Assembly (NCBI GenBank): GCA_015039315.1
Contig: WIDE01000053.1
Coordinates: 156,429-220,428, forward strand
DNA from: Clavulina sp. PMI_390
Taxonomy: Eukaryota > Basidiomycota > Agaricomycetes > Cantharellales > Hydnaceae
Direction: 5' to 3'
Length of the DNA stretch: 64,000 nt
The position numbers were made by a program, and so were the translations under genes. The notes under the pieces are model-generated. The model was not told where the DNA came from and made no database searches. It saw only the letters and a list, made by a program, of their open reading frames with translations. Positions 12,273 to 24,076 of this stretch are shown one piece after another (within the stretch, counting starts at the first letter, position 1; each line of letters begins with the position of its first letter).

Positions 12273-15253
12273 TCAGGCCAACAAGAGCGGTCGTCCATCC
12301 ATGCAGTCAATCCAGTCAGGCTCGTCCACCCTCCCGACCGGTTGACCAGACTTGAGCGCATCCCTTTGCGCACGATCCTGCCTGCTCCACACCGAATGCA
12401 TGAGCGACTCAGCGTTGAGCACGTTTCCCAGTAGCTCACGACCCTCAATCGCTGCAAAGCGATCCGCAAACCACGCGCGATCCGTATGATCTTGCACCAC
12501 AGAGCCGATGACGCAGAGTGGCCACACGATGCTGCGATCCGCATCGTTTGCGGGGATGCACTTGAGGACGCGCGCGGCCCAGTCAGCAGCATGCTCGAGG
12601 TTCATCACGCTGGCTAGGGGCTGGTAGGGCGGCGTGTCGACGATGTGGGAGTACTCGAGGAGAATAGCCTGGAGGTGCACGTTGCCTGCCATGCAAAACG
12701 CATGTGTCACATTTTTGGTGGAGTGCACGTGGGCAGACCACCTGGGAATGGGATCAGGGATGTGCATCGGGTCAAACAGTGGAGAGTGGGCTGCATCGGA
12801 GAACTCGGAAAACGTGGTGGACGCTGATGGAGGGAACAAGCTGGAGGGGATCATGGGAGGAGTGTCCTGTTCATAGGCAGCACCAGGATGGGAGGCGTTA
12901 GCGAATGAGTCTGTCGGGGAGCTTGAGGAGGGGACCCCATGGAATGCAGCAGGGACAGGGAGATCGGGAGGAGTGAACACGTTCTTGATCTCCTGTGCAA
13001 GCACCATAACCTGCCTGACGGGGAGCTGCGACCCTGACACGCGAACGCGATCAGCAAGCTTGGCCGTCTTAGCCAGCGCCAACATCACATGGTTCTCACA
13101 CCCCATGACGGCCGGCATCTGGACAGGGCTGTTAGAAGCGAGGATCCGCCCAAGCAGCTTCTCAAGGGTAGGATATTGACGCTGGGCCAGGGCTCCCAGA
13201 ATGTCGTACCACACCACGATGCCGACAAGCGCCACGGCAGAGGGGCCGAATGATCCTAAAATGGGATCGGAGAGTCGATCAATCAGTTGGGCATGACCGC
13301 GAGATAAGAGGAAATATATAAAAATCCGTGGCGATGCGTACCGTTTGCAACCGAATCCCAGTGGATGAAAATCCACTTGCAAGCAATGTCGAGCTGTCCC
13401 CTCCACCCTGCTTTTCCACCAAGGAGCAACGAGAAGTCCACACCTGGGGTTACTGTACCATTAACACCTTGCAACATTGACCCAGTGGTCGACGGTAACG
13501 CACCAAGCACGGCACTGACGAAGACACTAGCGTCAGCAGGCCGAGTCGAGAGGAAGTCCTGGATGTGCTTGGTCACGCCGTCCTGATACCCAATGACATC
13601 TTGCACAGCCTCGAGAGGTAGATTCTGGAAGCGAGAGTATGCAAGGGTGCACAAGTCTATGACACGATAATGAGTTGCCGTGTCAGGAGGCAAGACCCCA
13701 AAGAAACTGTGAATCATAGGTGAAAAAGGCTGCGTACTAGAAGCACTATATGCGGCCTGCAGCACACAGCTGTCTCCTCCCCCTCTCACAAAGTTGGCAA
13801 TGTCGCGAGGGTTGAGTTGGGTCTGATGACGATGGGAGAATGGGCTGACGACATCGTCCCAGACCTCGAGAACCTGCGAAAACGCCGTGGTGGGATCGGT
13901 AGTAGCTTCAGCTTGGACTGGGGGATCATTTGGTGGAGTCGGCTGTGGCAGTGCTGGCACCGGTGGAGGATAAGCAGGATGGTTCTGGACAAACGACGCA
14001 TTGGGAACGGTCAGTGAGGCTTGCATTTGGACCTGTGGGATGAACGGCCGGAAAGAGAACTGATTGTCTTGGTCATAAATGACGCTACTGGGTGGCTGGA
14101 TGGTTGACGAGTGCTGATCTTCGAAGGACATGGAAGTGCTACGGAAAGCAGCTGGTGCCTGGGCGATTGATAACGACTTGCTGTAGTAACCGAGCATCTC
14201 GGAGGTGACGGAGAGGGATCCCTTGAGGTTCTCGGCATCGAAGGTGGGGAGGGGAGCAGCATGCGCGACTCCGACCTGCACGTCTGTCCCCCAGTACTGT
14301 GAGCCTAGATCCTCGACGTAGATTTCAGGACCGAAGTTGTGAGTGCGCGACGTCGAGATGTCTAAGGCGCCGTTGATGGGGGTGAAGGGAAGCGCGCCAA
14401 TACTATCCTCCAAAGAACGAACTGAATCGCTGGAGGTGGAGCCGGAACCGGAAGGGACGCTCGCGTTGGTGATAGCTGGGCTCACCAGCGGGTTCACAGA
14501 TGGCGAAGGGCTTGCCTCGACATCGTCCTGAATCTGGATGAGATGGGGCTCGTTGATGGAGAGAAGCAAGTTACGATCGTAAAGGTCAGCGTGGGTCTCA
14601 ACAGGGAAGGGAGGGATGAAACTAGTATTTTTGTAGAACTCCCGCAGGGACAGAAGTGCTAAGAACAGGGATGGGAGGAGGGGTTGGGAATGAAAAGCAG
14701 CGCAGGGTCAGGGTTCTGCAACTTGGAGCATATTGCAGACGGCGTACGCTTGGAGGCGGTATTCGTGTGAACCTCGTTGTGCACCTTGATGGCAGCCTTC
14801 ATCGCATCAAGCAAGGATTTCTGGCGGGCAAAACGCGGCAGGATGTGAGATGCGGTGCAGAAACACGTGTTGCAAGATCGAACCTTCATGAATGCAGGCC
14901 GCTGGTCACACCAACCTAGACACTCCACCCTGAGCCGGACACACTCGGCACATGGACGATCGACAGGCGTTGAACCATGAGGATCATTTTTGTCGGTACA
15001 GCCTTTACGTCGTCCACTATACCCCGCACCGCACCGCAACAACGAGTCAGTTTAGCGCGCATGCATAGGCAGACGATATAGAATTTACTCACCGACATGT
15101 GAGACAGCTATCGCGCTTGCGGGGTCTGTTGCGAGGGTTCTCTGCATGATGACTCTCGGAATCATCGCCACTATCGATATGATCGTATGGCTTTGCTCGA
15201 ACGGCAGCAGACCTTTTGGGGCGGGATAGAGACCAGGTGGTATCTTTCGGCAT
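12273..15253 (-). CDS. Zn(II)2Cys6 fungal transcription factor TF3
   Basis: Start at 15253 (MPKDTTWSLSRPKRSAA). Exon 1 (15093-15253) ends RDSCLTC; exon 2 completes the zinc cluster with RGRRKGCTDKND..RPCAECVRLRVECLGW. It is followed by the MKAAIKVHNEVHTNTASK linker, a long Ser/Pro/Gln-rich middle (SVPSGSGSTSSDSV and similar), then the conserved core LEVWDDVVSPFSHRHQTQL, VDFSLLLGGKAGWRGQLDI and a last exon 12273-13255 with GIVVWYDILGALAQRQYP and SIVWPLCVIGSVV, ending GRPLLLA. Two introns in the C-terminal half (81 and 60 nt) are multiples of three without stops, so intron retention would keep the frame. It is a nuclear regulator by family; targets are unknown. It is the regulator gene of duplication unit 1. 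Confidence 0.88.
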
Positions 15254-18200
15254 CAAAAGCACAAGAGATTTGGAGGGGAGGTCAAGTGAGAGGAGAGAGG
15301 GGGGGACGGTGGGGGGAAGAGGGAGTTCGTTAAGGTGAGGCCACTCAAGCTGCTTCAACTATATGTATGCATGAAAGTAAACTCGTGTTCACAGAGGACC
15401 ATAAGCTAAATTATCTTGTCGATCGCCGCTGGTTCACAAGGTGCTTCGGATGATTCGCTAATCTCTTATCATGAGGGTATTAGTGCCTAGCAGCGGCAGT
15501 TTCCGGCAGCGTTTCAAGATTGTTGCATTTTGTGGCTGTTTTTACGAGCAGAGAACGAGGCCAGTTGAAATGCATACACAGAAACAAACAGTCCATGCAC
15601 ATGCCAATTGAAACCAACATCATGGGTTTCCCACGATCAGCTACCCACCAATCCTTCTTATTCGACACGCATAATTGTTCCACCGCCTAACTCTTACGTC
15701 TGATATCGAGTCTCGACGACGAAATGGATGCCGACTCCGCGAATTGAAGAGCTTCCCGACATTTACGTTTCGGTGCACATTGCTCAGGACCACAGATTGT
15801 CCTAAATGGAAACTGATTTGATCGCAATGATCCATTTATATGGACTCAGACAACCTTTGTGGGGCTGGTAATGATTGTCCTCAAGATCGTCCCTTTGGTG
15901 ACGGGCAGCTCAATGCCATCCCAAAACCTCATTAGAGACCATGAGGTGGAGGTACCGAGCCGCCGGGACATGTCGCAGGTCCTTAACCCAGAAACCTGCT
16001 CGCCTCGTTTTTTATATTGTTCCAATCCGATATTTCGAAAACTCGTATGCCTCCATCAATGCATATGGCATTTGGCTAAATGAACTGGCTTCTCTACATT
16101 CATCCCAACTGTTCGTGGTCGTCCGTAACCCGGAAGGAAATGGTGGACACGCCACTCTCAAGCGCCCATTGTGAATACGATGGATTCCTCGGCTTGATCT
16201 CCCCGTTTTTCATCACTGATCGCTGCCTGCTGACCAGCAGGCTCGCGAAGAGAAAGGCGGCCACGATGCGTCACGGGAGTTCAGTGGCCTTGAACTGATA
16301 TGGCTGTGTTCGCAATAAAGATGATCGGCGCTCAATACACCGCCCATCTGCCGGAAAAGATAAAGGGAAACACACCGGTGCCTCGAGGCTACGATCTCGG
16401 GCTCCGGGATCGAAACCCGAGGAGCGAGGAGCGAGCGAGGTACGGCCCTCTCCGTCCATGTGAACTCGCATTGTGAATCGCCAAACTGCAGCCTTTTTAG
16501 GTTGTCTTCTAATCGCCGAAAGAAAAAGGGTCTGTTGGGTGATCATAGGGATCTTCTACTGTCGCCGCGCTGTCAAGTCTTTTTGTCCAGCATGTGGTTT
16601 TGCCAGCACACCCCACATACCCACAACGAAAGAGTCCGATCATCTCGGGCAATGCTTCTGCTTTCCCCGTACTATTTGAAAAATAGCTCGGCTCGGGGAT
16701 GTCTTTCTCTTGTCCGCTCTATTGACACGCAGCAGAAGAAGGTGGGGGTGAGCAGGTCCAACTAACACCGCAGCTGGAGCAAGGAGCAGCCTGATATGGC
16801 GTATATTTTGCCACGGCGCGCTCCAGGAGAATCTGTCGCTCCCTCCAGACCCCGGCTCGGGTCGACGGCCCCATAGGCCTCGCCATCAAAGTAACAAAAT
16901 CTTAAATTTCGTCTACAATTTGCAAGGGTGTGACTGTGACATCACAGGGCGTATCATCAGATTCCCGCGCGGTAGTCAGAGATGGAGCAAAATAGTCATT
17001 TTCTGGAAGATCGACAGGGTCTATTCAACATTTCAATATCTTTCTACTTTGAACACCAAGTTTCCTTGTTACAAAGCCTTCTCATCTCTGCACTTTGGGT
17101 TTCTAAGAGACCTTCTGCCTAATCAATTAACGGATAGAAGCATCCGTCATTTTGAAATTCTGCGACGTCTCATCAAGATAGGTGACGACAGTTGGGGAGG
17201 GTCCGAGTAAGATTCGCCAGACGATGAGGCGATTGATACTTTTCATTGGACCGTGAAACGGGATCCGTAGCACGACACACGCGACTTGATGGCAACAGCT
17301 CGGGCTATTCTCCTGCCAGTGACGATCCAGATTAGGGCAATCGATCAATTGGACCCGTGAAGCATCCCAAAGAAGAAAGATTGAGCTCACGAAGATGGCA
17401 AGCCCGAATATCCAAAACTACACCGCCGCCAGCTCCCAGTATCGTCATTACGTTAAAGCGTTAACAGTAGTCGGTATCGGCTATGGCAATGCGAATCACT
17501 TTGCGCAATAATATCGGAGGTGTAAAAGCCAGTGGAGGGAATCACCGAATGCATCTCAGGAGAAATGTCGAAACGGGCCTCCACCTTGGCTTGGTGCGGC
17601 TTCGAATCCTGTACTCGAGTACAACGCAATCCCCGTCCGCGGCATGAGAGGAAACCCGCGTTCTCCGACGATTTCTGAAGCTCCTTCACACCGCCTCGTC
17701 GACACCCTGCCCGCTTGGCCGCATCCGCATCAACATCTCGCCGACCCTTCGAGCGACGAACACCGCCTCGACCTCGACACGCGATCCCAGGAGCAAGATT
17801 CGCCAATATCTCACGGGATCTGGGCGATCCGACGTTTCTCGCAATTGAACTATCAAGAGAAGAATAAGGATGTGCTGCATTCAGCGAGCAACTGACCAAA
17901 CTCATTAAAGGTCCCCCCCATTCATTTCATCTACTGGCGATGATGGTCTAGATCTAGACTCTATCATCCAAGCTAAGATTCTGCAGGGTTTTTCCATAAA
18001 AGCCCCTCCACTTCACAGCCCATATAGCGAGGATCTTATGACCCCCCAACGCAGCGGAATATGAAGTTGGGGTTGATTTCACATCATAAAATGAAGACTC
18101 CTCGATCATAAGCAAAAGAAAATTAGGTACGCATATTCGCAAGATGGTCGCATTCACACCAAAAGAACCCTTGGGTCTGTCCTTCGCGAACATGCCGCAG

Positions 18201-19490
18201 TCGGGTGAGGGCCTATAGAGCACTGCCTAATCAGCCAACTCCATAGCCGTGTAACCATTGAACACATCTCAAAATTCAACATCTATCTACAGGCGTCATC
18301 GTCGCACACGACGGAAACATTTGTTATGAGACTGAGGCGAGTCTATGAACCCCATGGATTCACCTCTAACAGGCACGGTCAGTGAAATCAAAGCCAAAGA
18401 GGAAGGACGGTTCCAACTGCAAGGATAGACTTCTGAAGTCCGAAAAAAAGCTCAATTTATTCCTCCTGTGTCCACATACGTGTCTGATACGTCCCTGTTG
18501 ATAATTAAGCTTTTTTCATATTGGAACGACCAGGAAGAGTCGAGAGGATCTAACATCTCATAACTGATGGCATTTGTCAAGGAAGAATGTACCTGCCGGT
18601 CTCTTCTCTTTAGAATCCCTTTCTGAGGTCAGGTCAAGCCGTCGATCAGGTCACAAGACCTCCCGAGAAACAATAGGGCTGGAGGAGCCGCCATGGAGCG
18701 GCGAGCCTACTGGAGCTAGAATCCTCCGGCTATTGTTCGATGTATTGTCTCTATCCGGCGTCTTAAGGGTCTTCGGACCATCCAAAACGCGCATGACATC
18801 CGATTGTTGAGGATGGTGCAGAGAGCGGCTTTGCTATGTTCGGACACCCGGGTATGATGGTCTGCGGAAAATATCAACTCTCATTCTGGTGCCCGTCGTG
18901 TGGACACAGTGTGCTTGTCGGCGGTGCACACCCGTTTCCTTATTGATTTTTGCTCGTGGGGGCAGGTCAGAGGACCATGAGCATCGCCCATGGAAGCCTA
19001 ACCACATTGCCCGCCAATTCAATTGTTGGCTCTGAAGTGGCACCGCCACTGATACGGGTGGACCACAGCCCCTTGCGACCACAAAATGCAACGGGATGCA
19101 CCAACGCACGGCTACCTCGAGGCTACCCTTGGTCATCGCGGATCATCCCTAGCTTATTTGTGAAATATGCACGTCGACCTGGGCTTATCCGTATCGTAGG
19201 GCCTCTAGACCGAGCAAGCGGGGTCATCCGGGGCAGCGTTGACTGTAAGGGGATTTTTTGACATCATGGCGGACTAATGAAGCAGGGTGCAGTAGTCAGG
19301 GAAAGAAGTAGAAAAAAAAAACGTGCTGTTGCCTTCTGTCACGGAGTCAGCAATCGGTGGGACCTCTCACTGCGATGAGATGTGAGCACATTTACCCATC
19401 GCCAGGATCACAAGACTCTTAGCCGCTCACAAGCGGGTACCAATCGACTACCTCGTGCACGTGATTTATACTCTCGGCGTCGGTAGAGCG
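15254..19490. other. Upstream module of unit 1, decayed and without supported genes
   Basis: About 4.2 kb upstream of TF3. Segments at about 15690-15780, 16200-16750, 16800-17400, 17450-17900 and 18770-19250 have counterparts at matching places in units 2 and 3. Translations in all frames are broken differently in each copy. Short patches keep similar residues across copies, for example RRFLKL..TAS..PCP at 17670-17720 (+) against 26562-26617. This fits a relic of a gene or a conserved non-coding region that came with the duplication. I do not recognise a family. Confidence 0.4.
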
Positions 19491-21092
19491 TGATACCAAG
19501 AGCTCAGCTTCGCATCTTGTGCAACTCATCAATTGCCTTACCATTGACCGAGGTTCAATGGTAAGATATCATTCAAAATCCCCTAAAAATTAGCTGAACA
19601 TGTGAAGTCCACAATCACACAGTTTTTATAACAATATGCAGACGCCCAGGGGGACTGCACCATTCAACGATTCATTTTTTTTGGATCCAAGATTATCCGA
19701 GGAGACAAAACTGCATCTCGTGAACCAGAGCACAAGCGAAACCGCAGGGGCCAAGCAAACGAGGCAGGCTTGGTACGAGTAAAAACAAACAGAAAGATGA
19801 ACGGATGTGAGTTGGGGGTAGCACACTAACATTGTCCCGTGAAATCAACGGGACGAATGATCTGGGGTTTGAAGGAGTGTTCTCTGAAACAGAAAAGAGA
19901 GGAAAAGATATTGTAGTTGGGATCAGCTCGTACGGTGAAATAGAGTACGTACTGGGTTCGTTGATGACGACGATGGCCTGACGACTGATGAGATAACATA
20001 CGGTTTACAAGCCATTACACACTCAAGGGACACGGCAACATGCCCGTGGACCCAGAGGGCGGTATAGCTAAGAGACTAGCGGTATCCTTGAGAAACAGAC
20101 AGTTGTGGGGTATGGGTAGCGGCGATGGTACACTGGTGGTACAATAGAAAAAAATAAGGGGATCCTATAACAATGTCCAGGTAAATGAGGTCTTTGCCGT
20201 GGAAGATGGGGGAAAAGAGAAGACACGTTACCGTCCAAATCGTCTGAGCAAGACCACAAACGTATCCGTCATAGTGTCATTTCGATGGGACAAGGGTGCA
20301 AGGGCGAATTGCCCTGTCGGCTGTGGGACGCGGCTCGAGGACGGCCGCGGGCGTCGATGATGTGCAAGTGAGAGAGAGGGGACTCTGTGGGCAACAATAG
20401 AGGTGTAGATCAGCTGATAGCCAACCAATCCAGCCCACAGCTAGCAAGCAACAAAGGGAAACCGTCTGAACAAACGGCGTGATTTATCACTCGCCAAAAA
20501 GTCGAAAAAAGAAAGATTCTCAAAACGTGCACGACTGACGAACAAGGGGTCGTCCACAGCGAGAGATCAAGAGCGAGCATTCCGTAATGATTAGCTACGC
20601 TCCAGTCAAGGGGCTGTCATCGAAATGAAAAGGGAGATGGAAAATACGAATGCGGGCTCAAAGCCGAGAAGGAAGGATGCCAAATAAACGGGGCCGTTAC
20701 GGCGAAAGCGAATGATAGCGATATGAAGTAGTACGCAGAATTAGACTCATGGGAAGGGAACGAAAATCCCGCCCTGAACCTTCTTGACTGTCCGTGGGTA
20801 ATCTACCTAGATGATACAATAATAATGTTAGTGGTAAGCAAGCAAGCAAAGCGAGTAGGTCGTCGAAAGAGCTGTCGTCGTGAGTAACGAAACCAAAGAG
20901 CGTGGGTGTTCGGAGAGTGGGGATTGACAATATCGTGCTGATGTGTCGAAGCATCGTCGTCCTTGACGCGCGTCCTTTTTTTCCTTTGAAGATCAGACCA
21001 GTTTATCCTATTGAGGGGTAAGCAGGGAAAGCGCTCCACAACGCTTCCTTTCCTCGATCCAGCAAGCATGCAAGCACGCAGGCAGTGGGCCG

Positions 21093-24076
21093 TCACGCCA
21101 GTAGGAGGGGGCACTTGCCCATGCAGTCGATCCAATCGGACTCATCGACCCTGCGCAGCGGCCGACCCTCCACCATAGCGATGCGCTTCATGGAATCTTG
21201 CGCCTTCCACACTGAGTGCATCAGGTTCTCCGCGTTGTACACATTGCCCAGCAGCTCGCGACCCTCGATTGCCCTAAAGCGCCCCGCAAACCACGCACGG
21301 TCCGCCTCGTCTTGCACCGCAGAGCCGATGACGCAGAGCGGCCACACGATGCTGCGATCCGCATCGTTTGGGGGGATGCACTTGAGAACGCGCGCAGCCC
21401 AGTCCGCAGCGTGCTCGAGGTTCATCACGCTGGCCAGGGGTTGGTAGGGCGGCGTGTCGACTTTATGAGAGTACTCGAGGAGGATGGCCTGGAGGTGCAC
21501 GTTTCCCGCCATGCAGAACGCATGTGTCACATCTTTAGTGGAATGCCGATCGGCAGACCACCTGGGAATGGGTTCAAGCATGTGCATAAGACCAAAGAGC
21601 GGGGAGAGGGTCTCGTTGGAGAACTCTGAAAACGTGGTGGATGTCGACGAAGGGTCCGTGGGGCTCATGGGAGGAGTGTCCTGCTCATGAAGAGCGCCAG
21701 CAAGTGGACCGCGCGCAAATGGGCCTGAAGGAACGCCTGACGAAGGACCTCCAGGGAGCGGAGCGGGAACAGGAAGATCGGGAGGTGTGAGCACGTTCTT
21801 GATCTCCTGCGCATGCAGCATAACCTTTCTGACGGGGAGCTGCGAGCCTGACATGCGAACGCGATCAGCGAGCGTGGCTGTCTTGGCCAACGCCAGCATC
21901 ACAGGATTCGAGCATCCCATGACGACCGGCATCTGGACAGGGCTGTTGGGAGCCAGGATCCGCCCAAGCAAATTCTCAAGGACAGGAGACTGACGCTGGC
22001 CAAGTGCTCCCAAGATGTCGTACCACACCACGATGCCGACAAGCGCCACGGCGGTAGGACCGAGCGAACCTAAAATGGGATCGGAGACATGATCAATCAA
22101 TCAACCAAGGCCGCTCGACTATCATGAATCGAACGGAAACGGTAACAATACGTACCATTTGCAACCGAGTTCCAGTTAACGAGAACCCATTGGCAAGCGA
22201 TATCGAGCTGTTCCTTCCACCCTGCCTTTCCGCCGAGGAGTAACGAGAAGTCTACACCTGAAGATACTGTACCATTAGCGCCGTGCGGGGTTCGGCCAGG
22301 GGATGGTGGTGACGCACCAAACACAGCGCTGACGAGGACACTAGCGTCAGCGGGCCGAGCCTCAAGGAAGCCTCGGATGTGGTTGGCGATGCCGACTTGA
22401 TACCCAATCACGTCTTGCACAGCCTCAATAGGCTGATTCAGGAAGCGCGAGTTGGCAAGGGCACACAAGTCTGTGAGGACGTAGGTCGGATGTTAGCAGG
22501 TGAATACCCAAGGATAAGGCCGGTGTTGGGTCAAAGACGTTGCGTACTTGAAGCACTATATGAGGCCTGCAACATGCAGTTGTCTCCTCCCCCTCTCACA
22601 AAATTAGCAATGTCGAGAGGGTCGAGCTCGGTCTGGTAACGATGGGAAAATGGGCGGACGACACCGTTCCAGCCGGCGAGAACCTGCGAAAAGGCCGTAA
22701 TGGGATTGGTAGTAGCTTCAGCTTGGACTGGAAGATCATTCGGCGGAGGGGTCGGCGGTGGCATTGCTGGCATCGGTGGAGCATAAGGAGCAGGGTACTG
22801 GACAAATGACATATCGGGAATGGTCAGTTGCGCTTGCATTGGGGGGAACTGCTGGAAAAAGAATTGATTCTCCTGGTCATGAACTGCGCCGAAGGGCGGT
22901 TGGGCGGTTGTCGGTAGGTGATCTTCGAAGGATAGGGAAGCGCTATTGATAATGGCCGGCACATTAGCGGTTGAAAGCGAATCGTAATAGGGACCTAAGA
23001 ACGCAGAGGTGCCCGATCCCTTGGTGCTGTCGGTACGGGCCGGGGGAGCCAGAGGAGCGGCCGCGACCTGCACGTCCATCCCCGAGAAGAGTAAAGCGGG
23101 GACCCCGATGGGAGCCTCAGCATCAAACTCGCGAGCGCGCAGTGGAGGAGAGGGGAAGGTGAACGAGGAAAAGTCCAGTGGCGCTGAGACATCGTTCACC
23201 GCGGCCGAGGCTCCACATGTGGTTTCCTCGGAGGAATGAACAGAGGAGGTGACAGGGGCAGCGCGCGCGTGAGTGATAACTGGGCTCTCCACCGACTCCG
23301 TGGATGGGGAAGGGCTTGACTCAATGTCAGGGATCTGAACGAGGTTGTTCATGTTAATGGAGAGGACAGCATCGCGATCGTAATAGGTAGCGTGAGTTTC
23401 GACAGGAAAAGGAGGAACGAAACCTGAGTTTTGATAAAAGTCTCGCAGAGACAGAAGGGCTAAGAGTGCAGGGTGAAGGTATCGAGGGCAAGGGGGAGTG
23501 GGGAGGGGGGTGGAGGGTGAGTCATGCGCGAAGCGAAGAACAATGGAGGAGACGTACGTTTGGAGGACGCGTTGGTGTGCGTCTCGTTGTGCGCCTTGAT
23601 GGCAGCCTTCATTTTGTCTAACATGGGTTTCTTCTGAATAGGATGAGTAGAATGTGAGGGGTGGTGCACAGCCAAACACGTGTTGCAGGATCGAGGGTGC
23701 ACACCTTCATGAAAGCAGGCCGCTGATCACCCCAACCTAAGCATTCCACTCTCAAACGGACGCACTCATCGCAAGGGCGGTCACCAAGCACGGCGTGAGG
23801 ATCGTGCTTGTTAGTACAGCCCTTACGACGCCCTCTGTTGGCGCACGATCGCACCACACGAATACCAGTCAGTTTAGCGCGCTTCCGTACCAGACGCGAT
23901 CGAACTCACCTGCAGGTCAGACAGCTATCGCGCTTACGCGGTCTGTTGCGAGGGTTCTCACTGCTGCGAGGCTCAGAGTCATTGTCACTATCGGACGAGT
24001 GATCGTATGGCTTGGCGGGGGCTCGAGCAGCAGTTCTTTTAGCGCGGCGTGGAGTGTAGGTGGGGTCTTTTGCCAT
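21093..24076 (-). CDS. Zn(II)2Cys6 fungal transcription factor TF4
   Basis: Start at 24076 (MAKDPTYTPRRAKRTAARAP). Exon 1 ends RDSCLTC; exon 2 gives RGRRKGCTNKHDP..RPCDECVRLRVECLGW and DQRPAFMK, a full Zn2Cys6 motif with 14 residues between Cys3 and Cys4. Then follow the KMKAAIKAHNETHTNASSK linker, LLSLRDFYQNSGFVPPFPVE, an acidic/Ser/Pro-rich region, the core VVRPFSHRYQTELDPLDIAN, SGVDFSLLLGGKAGWKEQLD, and the last exon 21093-22069 with GIVVWYDILGALGQRQSPVL and SIVWPLCVIGSAV, ending KCPLLLA. One C-terminal intron (60 nt, after the AVFG codons) is stop-free and a multiple of three; the one before it (77 nt) is not. It is closest to TF3 along most of its length. Confidence 0.88.

Larger units (their letters stand above)
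10510..19490. repeat. Tandem segmental duplication, unit 1 (contains TF3)
   Basis: First of three direct repeats of about 8-10 kb. From left to right each unit holds a non-coding 3'-flank block (here about 10510-12270), a - strand regulator gene (TF3) and an upstream module without open frames (here about 15360-19250). Matches to unit 2 include the GAGGAGACAAA..GCAT..GTGAACCA stretch at about 10796-10830 (19697-19730 in unit 2), the block at about 16500-17900 (25500-26700 in unit 2) and the GGCAGGTCAGAGGACCA stretch near 18961 (28087 in unit 2). Boundaries are approximate and read by eye; divergence is substantial, so the duplication is not recent. Confidence 0.65.

Noticed and set aside
16380..16430. 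GTTTCGATCC-like sequence on the - strand suggesting a tRNA T-arm
   Set aside because: The loop does not fit the TTCRANY pattern in register, and no A box or acceptor stem could be found. A GGTTCGATTC stretch near 27636 was rejected for the same reason.
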